Assembly: GCA_964346135.1 (NCBI GenBank)
Contig: CAYFTS010000056.1
Span: 1-37,819, forward strand
DNA length: 37,819 nt
Direction of reading: 5' to 3'
From: B1-G15 sp964346135
Lineage (GTDB): Archaea; Thermoproteota; Bathyarchaeia; Bathyarchaeales; Bathyarchaeaceae
Below the pieces are notes generated by a model, which saw nothing but the letters and a program-made list of their open reading frames with translations, was not told the origin of the DNA and made no database searches. Every line of letters starts with the position of its first letter. Within the stretch, counting starts at the first letter, position 1. Of the stretch, positions 1 to 8,098 are shown in pieces. A program made the translations under genes and the position numbers.

Positions 1-861
1 TTTAACATTAGTGATTTTTATGTCGTTAGTGTATCTAACCGTTATGCTAAGTGTGTAGGTGTCATTGTTCGCCGTGTCGTCGGTAACTGTCAGCGTCACC
101 TGATGAGCTTCAGACACCATGTATTGATGAGTTACGATTTCACCCGTTCCTGTTGTTCCATCGCCGAAATCCCATTCGTAGCTGACAATTGTTCCATCTT
201 GGTCGTAACTTGTGGAGGCATTGAAAGTCACTGTCTCATTTATTTTTGGGCTGTTCGGAGAATAGGTGAAGTGTGCTACAGGAGGAAATTCTAGGTTGGT
301 GAAGAAACCGTTTACTGGAGTGAAAGGAATATTCTTTGGAACTTGACCTCCTCCAAAAAAAGCCATCTCTATTAGTTTGGTGCCAGTCAATTTTTGGTCT
401 TCATAAGGACGGCCATTTTTGAGTACAATCGTGTTGTTGATGTTCAAGTAACTTTCACCCGTTCCGAGAACCTTAAACTCTACAGTAGCAAGGGTTCCAG
501 ATCCATCTACTCCACTGTATTGGCCTTTCGTTGCCCACATGAACATCACCCAACCTTCCTCTACAAGAGGGGGGACAGTAGTTGTTCCTTCGGGTTGTTC
601 CTTGAGGATTTCGCCTTGGATCACGTTGACATATTCCAAGATGTTGGGGTCAAAGCTCATGTTAACTTGATAAGAATACAGATTGATGACATTTTTAACT
701 TCTACGTCTACAGTGAAGGTTTCACCAGGCATTGCTCTGCTTATCTCAGGTTCTACGAAGACTATAGTATTAGTGGCAGAGGATATCATTCCAACATTCA
801 TCAACGCTGTTGGAACAATAACAAGCATAAATAACAAAAACAAACTCTTCTCCCTTCTCAT
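1..861 (-). CDS. Cohesin-PKD surface protein (3' end outside window)
   Basis: This frame stays open from the ATG at 861 to base 1, so 287 residues are visible and the C-terminus is missing. Residues 1-29 form a signal peptide. Residues 33-160 look like a cohesin domain: VFVEPEIS, then PGETFTVDVEVKNV, a YQVNMSFDPNIL strand and the GSGTLATVEFKV strand typical of cohesins. Residues 194-277 are a PKD beta-sandwich with the hallmark WDFGDGT at 230-236. The last residues (DIKITNVK) resemble the start of a CARDB-type domain. A GGTGG motif precedes the ATG. It would be secreted or surface-bound and could receive dockerin partners; three dockerin proteins are encoded in this window. It is the last visible gene of the minus-strand cluster starting at 6915. 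The cohesin call comes from sequence pattern only. Confidence 0.82.
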   Translation of the reverse strand, partial: MRREKSLFLLFMLVIVPTALMNVGMISSATNTIVFVEPEISRAMPGETFTVDVEVKNVINLYSYQVNMSFDPNILEYVNVIQGEILKEQPEGTTTVPPLVEEGWVMFMWATKGQYSGVDGSGTLATVEFKVLGTGESYLNINNTIVLKNGRPYEDQKLTGTKLIEMAFFGGGQVPKNIPFTPVNGFFTNLEFPPVAHFTYSPNSPKINETVTFNASTSYDQDGTIVSYEWDFGDGTTGTGEIVTHQYMVSEAHQVTLTVTDDTANNDTYTLSITVRYTNDIKITNVK

Positions 862-890
862 CACACTGACCACCCAATCAAATTTGAAGT

Positions 891-900
891 ATTAAATACG
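891..900 (-). promoter_or_regulatory. TATA-like box before the cohesin-PKD gene
   Basis: Read on the minus strand, the motif is CGTATTTAAT, about 30 bases before the ATG at 861. This would place transcription start close to the start codon. It may give the cohesin-PKD gene its own promoter despite its position behind the dockerin genes. Weak evidence from base composition and spacing only. Confidence 0.3.
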
Positions 901-1008
901 TTCTCACCAAATCATTTAAAGTTATCTGCTTTTCTCATTGATTCCACTTTGACGCTTTCCCACAGCAATTTGCGTGAGGATACATGCATGTACACAACTC
1001 TTGAAGAG

Positions 1009-2709
1009 TTAGGTAGCACCATAATTCATACAAACTATCAAGACATCTTGCATCTCCACAATACCATCCCTATTCAAGTCAGCGGCTTGATCGTATTGCG
1101 GTTGCCACCAGAAGTATCCATAGGACAAACTGAGCCTAGCTAAATCAAGAGCATCAACAATTCCATCCTCGTTCACGTCTCCTGCCAACGAAGTTCTGTA
1201 GTAAATATCCCAGTTACCGTCCGGCTGATCTGCTCTATTCGACGTCCACACCACCCAAACCTTCGTATCGCACGTTTGAATTGCAAAAGGCCAAGTATCC
1301 TCTGCATTATCTGTGGTAAACTGAACGCTTTCAGACCATGTGACGCCATTGTCATTTGAAGTCTTGAAGTAGATATCACCCGTAGCTGTCTGTGAAAGTT
1401 CGTCTGACCCCCAAAACACCCATATTGTTCCATCCAAAGCTTGAAGAATCGAAGGCGAAGAATCACTTTTGGTACTATTGGTCAGTCTCTTGTCAATTGA
1501 CCAGGATAATCCATCATATTTTTTGTAAAAAATTTCATCGTCTCCAGTTCTGTTAGAAGACCAAACCACCCAGAATTCACCATCTTGAGTCTGAATGATT
1601 GAAGGACCATTGTCCTTATTTGTGTCATTAGTGACTTGTTTTTCGTCGGACCAGGAAGATCCAAAATCAGAAGATGCTTTGTAGAATATGTCATTATTGC
1701 CGTTTCTGTTTGAAGCCCATAAAACGTAGATAGTTCCATTAGCGGCTTGGAAGATTGAAGGGTCTAAATCTTCAACCTCATTATCAGTTAGTGCGATGTC
1801 GTTGGACCATGAAGTTGCATAGTCATGAGAGACTTTGTAATAAATCTCGTGGTCTTGTATTGTCTGTGTCACACCCGCCTCTTCGACGAAAGATGAAGAT
1901 AACTCGTGGCTAACACCGCGTGTTTTTTTGGAGTATGACACAACTTGATTGTTTTCTAATCTCTTCTTCACATCGAAAAGGGAAAGAGACTTTGTATAGG
2001 CAAGAGGAGATGACTCTGTGATTTCTAAATAAATGTTGACACTGCGGGTGATTTTTCCACTTTTCCCCATAACTAGAAAAGTATAGTTTCCAGGAGTCGC
2101 TGTTGCTTCAACTGAAACTGTCAGGATTGAAGTGACGCTGCCATTTGGGGTGGGCGTAACTTCTGTTGGATTTAGAGCGGTATTAACGCCTAAGGGAGCG
2201 CTGAGAACTCTCAAACTAACTGTTTCATTGAATCCGTTCAATGAGGTTACCGTGACTATTGAGTTCTTAGAGCTGTTTTGCGGTATTGTTAAGTATTGTG
2301 GGAACCCAGTCATGGAAAAGTCAGGCTCTGGAGGCGGAGGCTGAGGCGGTCTGTTTGATGCCCACGCAACGAATATTGTACCATTGTTCAATTGAACAAC
2401 CGATGGATTCGAATCGTCTCCTGAGGTATATATATCAGTAAGGTTGCCTTTATGAAACCACGTCGACCCATAATCATATGAGAGAGAATAGAAAAGCGAG
2501 ATATTTTCCAAGGCTTTCTCTGACCAGACGATCAAAATCGTTCCGTCTTCAAGCTGGGTGAGAGATGGAAAGCCATCAAAGAATGGAAAATCTGTTAGTC
2601 GATGTGCCTGAGTCGACCATGTAGCCGCCTTCACAGTTGTCACGGTCGTTGTGGCTACAATTAGAATTGGAAAAAGAATTAGAATAGTAGCCATCGATTT
2701 GCAATGCAT
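1009..2709 (-). CDS. Secreted BNR/Asp-box beta-propeller protein with C-terminal dockerin
   Basis: This 566-residue protein starts with a signal peptide (about 1-28). Asp-box repeats (S-x-D-x-G-x-T-W type) lie near residues 77-84, 294-301, 347-353 and 451-458, with recurring phrases such as NGTIFVAWASNR, as in sialidase-type six-bladed propellers. A proline-rich linker (121-129) leads into an Ig-like domain (130-232) inserted after the first Asp-box. Residues 510-566 form a type I dockerin with two Ca-binding repeats (DVNEDGIVDALD and DLNRDGIVEMQD). I see no N-terminal RIP motif, so sialidase activity is doubtful; it may be a glycan-binding or structural propeller. The dockerin suggests docking onto a cohesin such as those encoded at 1-861 or 2794-4833. 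It lies 84 bases downstream of the 2794-4833 gene. Confidence 0.85.
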   Translation of the reverse strand: MHCKSMATILILFPILIVATTTVTTVKAATWSTQAHRLTDFPFFDGFPSLTQLEDGTILIVWSEKALENISLFYSLSYDYGSTWFHKGNLTDIYTSGDDSNPSVVQLNNGTIFVAWASNRPPQPPPPEPDFSMTGFPQYLTIPQNSSKNSIVTVTSLNGFNETVSLRVLSAPLGVNTALNPTEVTPTPNGSVTSILTVSVEATATPGNYTFLVMGKSGKITRSVNIYLEITESSPLAYTKSLSLFDVKKRLENNQVVSYSKKTRGVSHELSSSFVEEAGVTQTIQDHEIYYKVSHDYATSWSNDIALTDNEVEDLDPSIFQAANGTIYVLWASNRNGNNDIFYKASSDFGSSWSDEKQVTNDTNKDNGPSIIQTQDGEFWVVWSSNRTGDDEIFYKKYDGLSWSIDKRLTNSTKSDSSPSILQALDGTIWVFWGSDELSQTATGDIYFKTSNDNGVTWSESVQFTTDNAEDTWPFAIQTCDTKVWVVWTSNRADQPDGNWDIYYRTSLAGDVNEDGIVDALDLARLSLSYGYFWWQPQYDQAADLNRDGIVEMQDVLIVCMNYGAT

Positions 2710-2793
2710 GTTGGGACACCGCGAGTATGAATCGTGTATTTGAGAGAGAACATAAAAAGGGGGAAGGAAATTGGTTTGTTTCTAGTTTTGCTT

Positions 2794-4833
2794 CTAGCTT
2801 CCAGTAACCCACCAAGTGTAGGTTCTGACCTTTTCCGCTTGGATCCATGGAGTTGTATGATATCCGTCTTCGTCAGTCCAGGTGTATCTGTACTCGCCAG
2901 TTAATGTAGTGATCCATTTGCCCGTATCATAGCTCTTCAGTGTCCAATAGGCGACTGGAAGTTCAAGGTTTTCTTCGGGTTGAATGACGAAGCTCTCTGG
3001 GAACACTGGGTTGAACTTTGAGAATTCCACCTTTACTCTTAAGGAGTCTACTCTCATGGGTCCACCAGTGAGACCTGGATCATAGTTGTATATCAGAACG
3101 GATAGGCTGTTGAGTCCTTCTTCCGTTAGAGTCGCTGGGATTCTCTCAGATACTGTTTCGTCGAGCCAACGCACGCTTCCCCAATCCCATGTTTCGGTTC
3201 CATATAATGAGCCGAGCCAGACAAACATGGCTGGGTCGATGCTATAGACGTCTATGTCCATACCCTCGTCGGCTCCGTTGGGATACTGGGTATAGCCTTC
3301 AAGAATTACATTGCCAATGAGTCGGTCGCCTAGCACGAGGTCCTCAAAGCCGTAAACCGAAGTCATGGCACCGTCGATAGAGCTTTCAGCGTAGTTGCCA
3401 TCAGGTGGGCCAAACAAGCTTGTTCCAGGATTGATCCAATCCCATTCTAGCCATGGATCATACTCGTTGACGTACAGGTATTCAAAGTCTATTGGACCGA
3501 AACCCGAGTATATCTGTCCGCTGTAGATCTGAAGTCTTTGACCGTCTTCTACACGGTACATGTCCCAATGAGTCCTTACTTCCAGTGGCACACTGGCTAG
3601 GTTCTTGATTTTTGTTCCGAAGTATTGTATATCGCCAACTGTCTTGGCACGCTTGCCTGTGCTTCCCATGATTAGCTCTGCGGTTGGTCCGTAGTATGCA
3701 CTATCGGCAGTTTGGTGAAGTAGGGCTGCCCCATTACTGTCGAGTAGATCTACATCAACCAGATTGATCGGCGAATTGCCCGCGCTCACAATTTTGAACT
3801 TGATTGTTGCCAATGTTCCATTTCCATTTGCTCCGACATTTGGCTTGAGGAAAGTTGGGAGTCGCGTGTATCCTATGTTAACCGTTCCTGTCAGGACGTC
3901 GATTGTCTTGACGAAATGGGTGTTGTAGCCGTCTTGATCCAAGAAGTCACCTTTGATGATTTCAGCGGCTATAATGGTCTTTGCGAAAGGTGCATAGTCC
4001 ACTTTGAAACCTACAGTCCACAGATCTGTGGCGTTGGCTACGTTTATATCGACGTAGAATTCGTCACTCCAATATGAGTAGTCTGCCGTAATCTCTGCAG
4101 AATCACTGGGTACATACAGGAAAGTTACCACGCCGGTCTTGTCGACGATTGTGTAGTCAACATATCTGGTTTGAGGAACACCGTCAACGTAGATGGTTTC
4201 GCTTTCGTAATCTAATGGGGGACTAGAGAGACTGAACTCCGCGATGTATGATGTATAATCTGCCGTGACTGTTGCAGTATCGGCTGGCAGATATAGGAAG
4301 GTTATCTCACCAGTCCAGAAGTCAATTGCATAATCCGTATCTCTCGTTTGAGGAACGCCGTCAACGTAGATGGTTTCGCTTTCAGGAATCACCGGAGTTT
4401 CAGCGAGGCTGAACTCTAGGTTACCGTATTTGTAGTCTGCGGTGATTACCGCGTCCTTGCGAGGAGCATTGTCAAACGTTATTGTGCCAGTCCAGTAATC
4501 AATGGTGTACTTGCCGGCATGCGCCACGTGACCAGCGATGTAGACAGTTTCAGTTGACTCACCCACTGGAGTGTTGGCGAGATAAAACACCGTGGTGTCA
4601 CCGTCCCCAACTCCAAGGGTTTCGTTCACAACTGTAGTCCACATTTCAACTCCGACAGCGTCACCCACAACTGGGTAATGAAACCTCGTGTCTAAGGTCT
4701 CAACCATGCTGGGGTCCACGTAGACTACTGCTTCTGTCCCTTGAGCGCTAACAACCGGTAGCGTAGCAGCAACCATCACTGCAATCCAAGAAAGCCATAA
4801 CAAGTTTTTGATTTTTCCTTTCATTCTATTCAC
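2794..4833 (-). CDS. Secreted cohesin protein with three tandem beta-repeats inside the cohesin
   Basis: 679 residues with a signal peptide (about 1-30). The cohesin pattern appears split: VVYVDPSMV...VGD at 36-60 resembles its first strand, and DEFYVDINVANATDLWTVGF onward, with NGNGTLATIKFKIV near 337-350, resembles the rest (257-372). Between them are three near-identical repeats of about 59 residues (roughly 80-137, 139-196 and 199-256), each with an ETxYVxG and an xTGxITFxxxPxxxAxxTADY phrase. Residues 373-679 are aromatic-rich beta sequence that I do not recognise; it ends TYTWWVTGS with no membrane anchor. An AGGTGA site precedes the ATG. It begins 9 bases after the dockerin-bearing binding-protein gene ends, so the two are almost certainly cotranscribed and may be partners. 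Confidence 0.82.
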   Translation of the reverse strand: MNRMKGKIKNLLWLSWIAVMVAATLPVVSAQGTEAVVYVDPSMVETLDTRFHYPVVGDAVGVEMWTTVVNETLGVGDGDTTVFYLANTPVGESTETVYIAGHVAHAGKYTIDYWTGTITFDNAPRKDAVITADYKYGNLEFSLAETPVIPESETIYVDGVPQTRDTDYAIDFWTGEITFLYLPADTATVTADYTSYIAEFSLSSPPLDYESETIYVDGVPQTRYVDYTIVDKTGVVTFLYVPSDSAEITADYSYWSDEFYVDINVANATDLWTVGFKVDYAPFAKTIIAAEIIKGDFLDQDGYNTHFVKTIDVLTGTVNIGYTRLPTFLKPNVGANGNGTLATIKFKIVSAGNSPINLVDVDLLDSNGAALLHQTADSAYYGPTAELIMGSTGKRAKTVGDIQYFGTKIKNLASVPLEVRTHWDMYRVEDGQRLQIYSGQIYSGFGPIDFEYLYVNEYDPWLEWDWINPGTSLFGPPDGNYAESSIDGAMTSVYGFEDLVLGDRLIGNVILEGYTQYPNGADEGMDIDVYSIDPAMFVWLGSLYGTETWDWGSVRWLDETVSERIPATLTEEGLNSLSVLIYNYDPGLTGGPMRVDSLRVKVEFSKFNPVFPESFVIQPEENLELPVAYWTLKSYDTGKWITTLTGEYRYTWTDEDGYHTTPWIQAEKVRTYTWWVTGS
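4066..4596 (-). repeat. Three tandem ~59-codon beta-repeats
   Basis: The stretch codes for residues 80-256 of the cohesin protein. Repeats 2 and 3 share the phrase SETIYVDGVPQTR and all three share TADY. The DNA is similar too: two copies of a segment reading caacgtagatggtttcgctt occur near 4180-4200 and 4362-4382. This suggests recent duplication or recombination, and a site where copy number may vary between strains. Confidence 0.85.
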
Positions 4834-4842
4834 CTCATGTTC

Positions 4843-6915
4843 TTATGAGCCGTATTCCCTTGGTACACCCCAGTAGAAGCTCAGCAATGTAACGTCTGTT
4901 GCGTCAACGATGCCATCTTCGTTAACATCTGCTAGCGGGTTGTATCCTGCCTGACCTAAGCGTTTTCCGAAGCTTAGGCTCATCGCGCTAAGATCAGTGG
5001 CATCCATATCACCATCACTGTTAGTGTCGCCGATTTTGTGGAACATTTCCACTACCATTGAACCAACATCCGTCGTGTCAACGAAATAGTTATCATTGCG
5101 ACTGAAGTCTGCGACTCCTCCTGTCGTGTCATAGCCTCCGAACACGTACGGTCCTGTTCCAAACAGTTGAGTTGGTGTTGACACAGGGCCGGTGTTTGTG
5201 GTGTTTAGCCAAACTGTATATCCAAGAATTGTTTGTTGATCTGCGCCGTCCAGCCAACTCCACACTTGGGGTGGAAGCATTGGAGCAATTTCAGCGAAGT
5301 CATATAGGTTGAACCTGCTTGTCACGTAGGAGTACACCTCAAAGGCGGTGCTATTGATTACTTGCACATCGGCGATGTTTTCCCATCCTGCTCGGTACCT
5401 TGGTATCTGATTGTTTCGCATGAACTCCAAAGCAAATTCGGCGTCGTCGGGTGTGTATAGATTTCCATCTTGCCAGTAGACGTCTGTTCTCAAGTTGAAG
5501 GTTACCTTCATGCCGTTTGTGATGTTAACTTGAGAGCCCGCGGTGACATCGTGGAACCTATCTTCACTGTCAAGAGTGATCGTCATGTTGAGAGGTCCCT
5601 CTAATTTCCAACCTGAAGCAATCCAAGGTAGGTCTTCATGGGTGTACGGGTTTATTGTTATCAATTCATCAAGAACCATGTCGATGATATTCCACTCGTA
5701 AACCGTGCTTGCCCATGTGGGGTTCATTGAATCAGGTTCCAAGTTGAGGCAGAAGATTATCCTGTCATCTCCTGTTCTAGGACGCAGGCCGTCTGGTGTA
5801 GTCCATTCCATGTTCATTAGGGTCCATGGAAGGTTTTCCCAGGGGTCTGAGCCGAAGCCAGGTGAGTTTATGATGCCTCCAAGATCTGGGTCGAAGGCGT
5901 TGAAGTATATCCTTGAGTACATTTGCATGTATGGAAAAGCCCATGGGTTGGATGCGTTGTACAACCATGCTTGAGCCGCATAGGCGGCTTCCACCTGCTC
6001 CCTTTGGTCGAGACCGAACTTCACTATTTCAGTGAGCTCATCAAGTACAGGGTCGTGGATGCCAACGGGGTTGTAGCCATCAGGGATGTCTTGGCTTGAG
6101 TGGGTCATGTCATATAGGTGATCGGGGAACCGGTTAAGGCTCCAGAATATCATGTACATGTCGAAGTCGTGATTAGTGAAGACATCGGTGGTGTACGCGT
6201 TGAAGTCTCTTGGTTGATGAATTATGTTGTTGAGTCCGCATCTATTCCACTCTTCAACTATTCTAGCACCGTGATCATGGGAGGTAGGTGCAGTTTCAGA
6301 GGTTGGCGTCCACAAATACATGGTTGGCAACGGGTTGTCCGATGGATCTGTCCAATAAGCGCTTAGGTCCCCATATCCGCTGCCATGGTAAGTGTAGCCT
6401 GCGCCTTTCAAAACCCCGAACACGCTAGGCGTGCCTGGCGGATCGCTGGCATCACCAGGATTGAACGGATACTGTGGGACATCAGGGTTCACCCAGCCAC
6501 CTTGAGCTGGAGGAACTAGAGATTGAACAGGTGTCACCGTGTATTGATAGATTTGAGCAATTATTTGGTCTTGCGCGTATCCGTGGAAGAGAGCGCGTCT
6601 GAAGTTCACATCATTAAGCACAGGTTTCCTCAAGTTGAAACCGACGTGCCCCATGTGAAAACCAGCGGCGTCTGTAACAGTGAAGCCTAGATTAACCAAC
6701 TGTTCAATGTCTGAGGTCCTTATGAGGTTAGTAAGGATGTCGATATCATGATTCCTCATCGCCAATAGCTGAGCATCAGGTTGTGTGACGAGATACTCAC
6801 GCCAATTGGCTGCGCTCGGACCAGCTGCACTGACGCTCGTACTGCTCATAGCAACGAAGAGAAGCAATGTATGCAGCGAAATCAATGCTATCTTAAATGT
6901 TGTTTTTGATTTCAA
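4843..6915 (-). CDS. Peptide ABC transporter binding protein, circularly permuted, with dockerin
   Basis: 690 residues: signal peptide (1-31), binding-protein domain and dockerin. This is an SBP_bac_5 (DppA/OppA) protein, but its halves are in reverse order. Residues 38-375 match the family's C-terminal half (DAQLLAMRNHDIDI; VGFNLRKPVLNDVNFRRALFHG). Residues 378-625 match the N-terminal half (EPDSMNPTWAST; SGWKLEG; VTFNLRTDVYWQDGNLYTPDD; GTGPYVF...RNDNYFVD). Residues 629-690 are a dockerin with DTNSDGDMDATD and DVNEDGIVDATD calcium loops. Such proteins deliver peptides to DppBC-type permeases, here divergently encoded from 7093. The start is TTG with a GGAG site unusually far upstream (about 14 bases); no better start is visible. 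It heads an operon with the cohesin gene 9 bases downstream. Permutation is inferred from motif order. Confidence 0.87.
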   Translation of the reverse strand: MKSKTTFKIALISLHTLLLFVAMSSTSVSAAGPSAANWREYLVTQPDAQLLAMRNHDIDILTNLIRTSDIEQLVNLGFTVTDAAGFHMGHVGFNLRKPVLNDVNFRRALFHGYAQDQIIAQIYQYTVTPVQSLVPPAQGGWVNPDVPQYPFNPGDASDPPGTPSVFGVLKGAGYTYHGSGYGDLSAYWTDPSDNPLPTMYLWTPTSETAPTSHDHGARIVEEWNRCGLNNIIHQPRDFNAYTTDVFTNHDFDMYMIFWSLNRFPDHLYDMTHSSQDIPDGYNPVGIHDPVLDELTEIVKFGLDQREQVEAAYAAQAWLYNASNPWAFPYMQMYSRIYFNAFDPDLGGIINSPGFGSDPWENLPWTLMNMEWTTPDGLRPRTGDDRIIFCLNLEPDSMNPTWASTVYEWNIIDMVLDELITINPYTHEDLPWIASGWKLEGPLNMTITLDSEDRFHDVTAGSQVNITNGMKVTFNLRTDVYWQDGNLYTPDDAEFALEFMRNNQIPRYRAGWENIADVQVINSTAFEVYSYVTSRFNLYDFAEIAPMLPPQVWSWLDGADQQTILGYTVWLNTTNTGPVSTPTQLFGTGPYVFGGYDTTGGVADFSRNDNYFVDTTDVGSMVVEMFHKIGDTNSDGDMDATDLSAMSLSFGKRLGQAGYNPLADVNEDGIVDATDVTLLSFYWGVPREYGS

Positions 6916-6965
6916 GATTCTTTCTTCTCCTTTCTTTTACAGCACTAATAGTTAGCTGAGTCTGG

Positions 6966-6976
6966 ATATTAAAAGG
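6966..6976 (-). promoter_or_regulatory. TATA-like box for the binding-protein operon
   Basis: Read on the minus strand as CCTTTTAATAT, 50-60 bases before the TTG start at 6915. Expected transcription start near 6943 would leave a short leader. Together with the box at 7023-7032 it makes a divergent promoter region of about 175 bases between binding protein and permease. Confidence 0.4.
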
Positions 6977-7022
6977 TTTTTTGAAATAATCTTATAGAAA
7001 ATACTTCTAATGATAATAGATA

Positions 7023-7032
7023 CATTTAAATT
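7023..7032 (+). promoter_or_regulatory. TATA-like box for the peptide permease operon
   Basis: CATTTAAATT. Transcription would start about 25 bases on, near 7051-7055. This favours either a leaderless GTG at 7051 or the SD-led GTG at 7093. Confidence 0.4.
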
Positions 7033-7092
7033 AGTTTCAGAAAAGTTTATGTGAAGAAGAAATGTCCAGCCGTATGCGCAGGAAGTGCTACG

Positions 7093-8085
7093 GTGAGAAA
7101 ATACCTATTGAAACGTATCATTATAGCGCTGCTGGTCTTATGGGTAGTCGCTACACTAAACTTCGTCATATTTCAGATTTTGTCACCAATAAGTCCAGAA
7201 AAGACGATTTTGGATCCTCAATTCACACCCGAGGTAAGAGCGGCGCTAAGAGAACTATACGGCCTTAACGAACCTATACTTACAAGATATTTCTACTATC
7301 TCAGAAACATGTTCACATGGGACTTCGGTTTCTCCTTTCAGAGTCTGCGTCCAATATCAGCTGAAATGGGATGGCGGCTAGGTAACACTGTACTGCTTCT
7401 CGGTTCGGCATTGATTTTGACAATCGCGGTGGGCATTCCCCTGGGGATACTAGCTGCCTCGAGGAGAGGATCTAAACTGGATGTTGCGGCGATTGGCGCT
7501 GGATTGTTCACATGGGGAGTTCCAATTTTCTTCATTGAACTGTTGTTCTTAATCTTCTTTGCATTGGGTCTTCGAGAAGTGTTTGGTTTCCAAGTTTTCC
7601 CTTTGTCACACATCTACAGCCCATCTCCTCCAACAAATCCGATTCTTTTCATAGCTGATGTTGCATGGCATCTATCTCTCCCTCTTATAACGTTGACAGT
7701 TGCATCGTTTGGTTTCTGGGCGCTATACACTAGAAATATCTTGCTGGAGAGCCTTACACAGGATTTCGTGATGACAGCTCGTGCTAAGGGGCTCAGCGAG
7801 AGAACTGTGTTGTATGGACACGCCTTCAGAAGCACGCTTCCTCCCGTTGTTACAATGGTCACGCTAGCTGTCCCGGGAATAGTGACTGGAGCCATGATAA
7901 CTGAATGGATATTTCAGCTACCCGGAATTGGCCGTTGGTACTTGGATGGGCTGTTGGCTGGGGACTACCCAGTGGTTCAATCCGTGCTTTTTATCTATGC
8001 TGTCCTGACGATCGCGGCCAATCTTATTGCCGACCTTTTGTATGGAGTGTTGGATCCGCGTATACGTGTAGGTGAAAGAAGGTAG
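7093..8085 (+). CDS. Peptide/oligopeptide ABC transporter permease, DppB/OppB type
   Basis: An inner permease subunit that, with the next gene, forms the membrane channel for peptides. From the GTG at 7093 it has 330 residues: an N-terminal helix after VRKYLLKRI, the family's YGLNEP and WDFGFSF phrases, five further hydrophobic segments, and the EAA cytoplasmic loop (DFVMTARAKGL...HAFRSTLPP) that contacts the ATPases. The GTG at 7093 has an AGGAAG ribosome site 7 bases upstream. A longer version from GTG 7051 has no such site but would fit a leaderless transcript from the TATA-like box at 7023. First gene of a four-gene transporter operon, divergent from its dockerin-bearing binding protein. 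Confidence 0.93.
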   Translation: MRKYLLKRIIIALLVLWVVATLNFVIFQILSPISPEKTILDPQFTPEVRAALRELYGLNEPILTRYFYYLRNMFTWDFGFSFQSLRPISAEMGWRLGNTVLLLGSALILTIAVGIPLGILAASRRGSKLDVAAIGAGLFTWGVPIFFIELLFLIFFALGLREVFGFQVFPLSHIYSPSPPTNPILFIADVAWHLSLPLITLTVASFGFWALYTRNILLESLTQDFVMTARAKGLSERTVLYGHAFRSTLPPVVTMVTLAVPGIVTGAMITEWIFQLPGIGRWYLDGLLAGDYPVVQSVLFIYAVLTIAANLIADLLYGVLDPRIRVGERR

Positions 8086-8098
8086 GGAGGCAAAAGTT

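Noticed and set aside
394..834. 146-codon plus-strand frame opposite the cohesin-PKD gene
   Set aside because: Antisense to a frame with clear signal peptide, cohesin and PKD motifs.
4066..4596. CRISPR-like repeat array
   Set aside because: The repeats are in-frame codons of a beta-repeat protein, have no spacers, and no cas gene is present.
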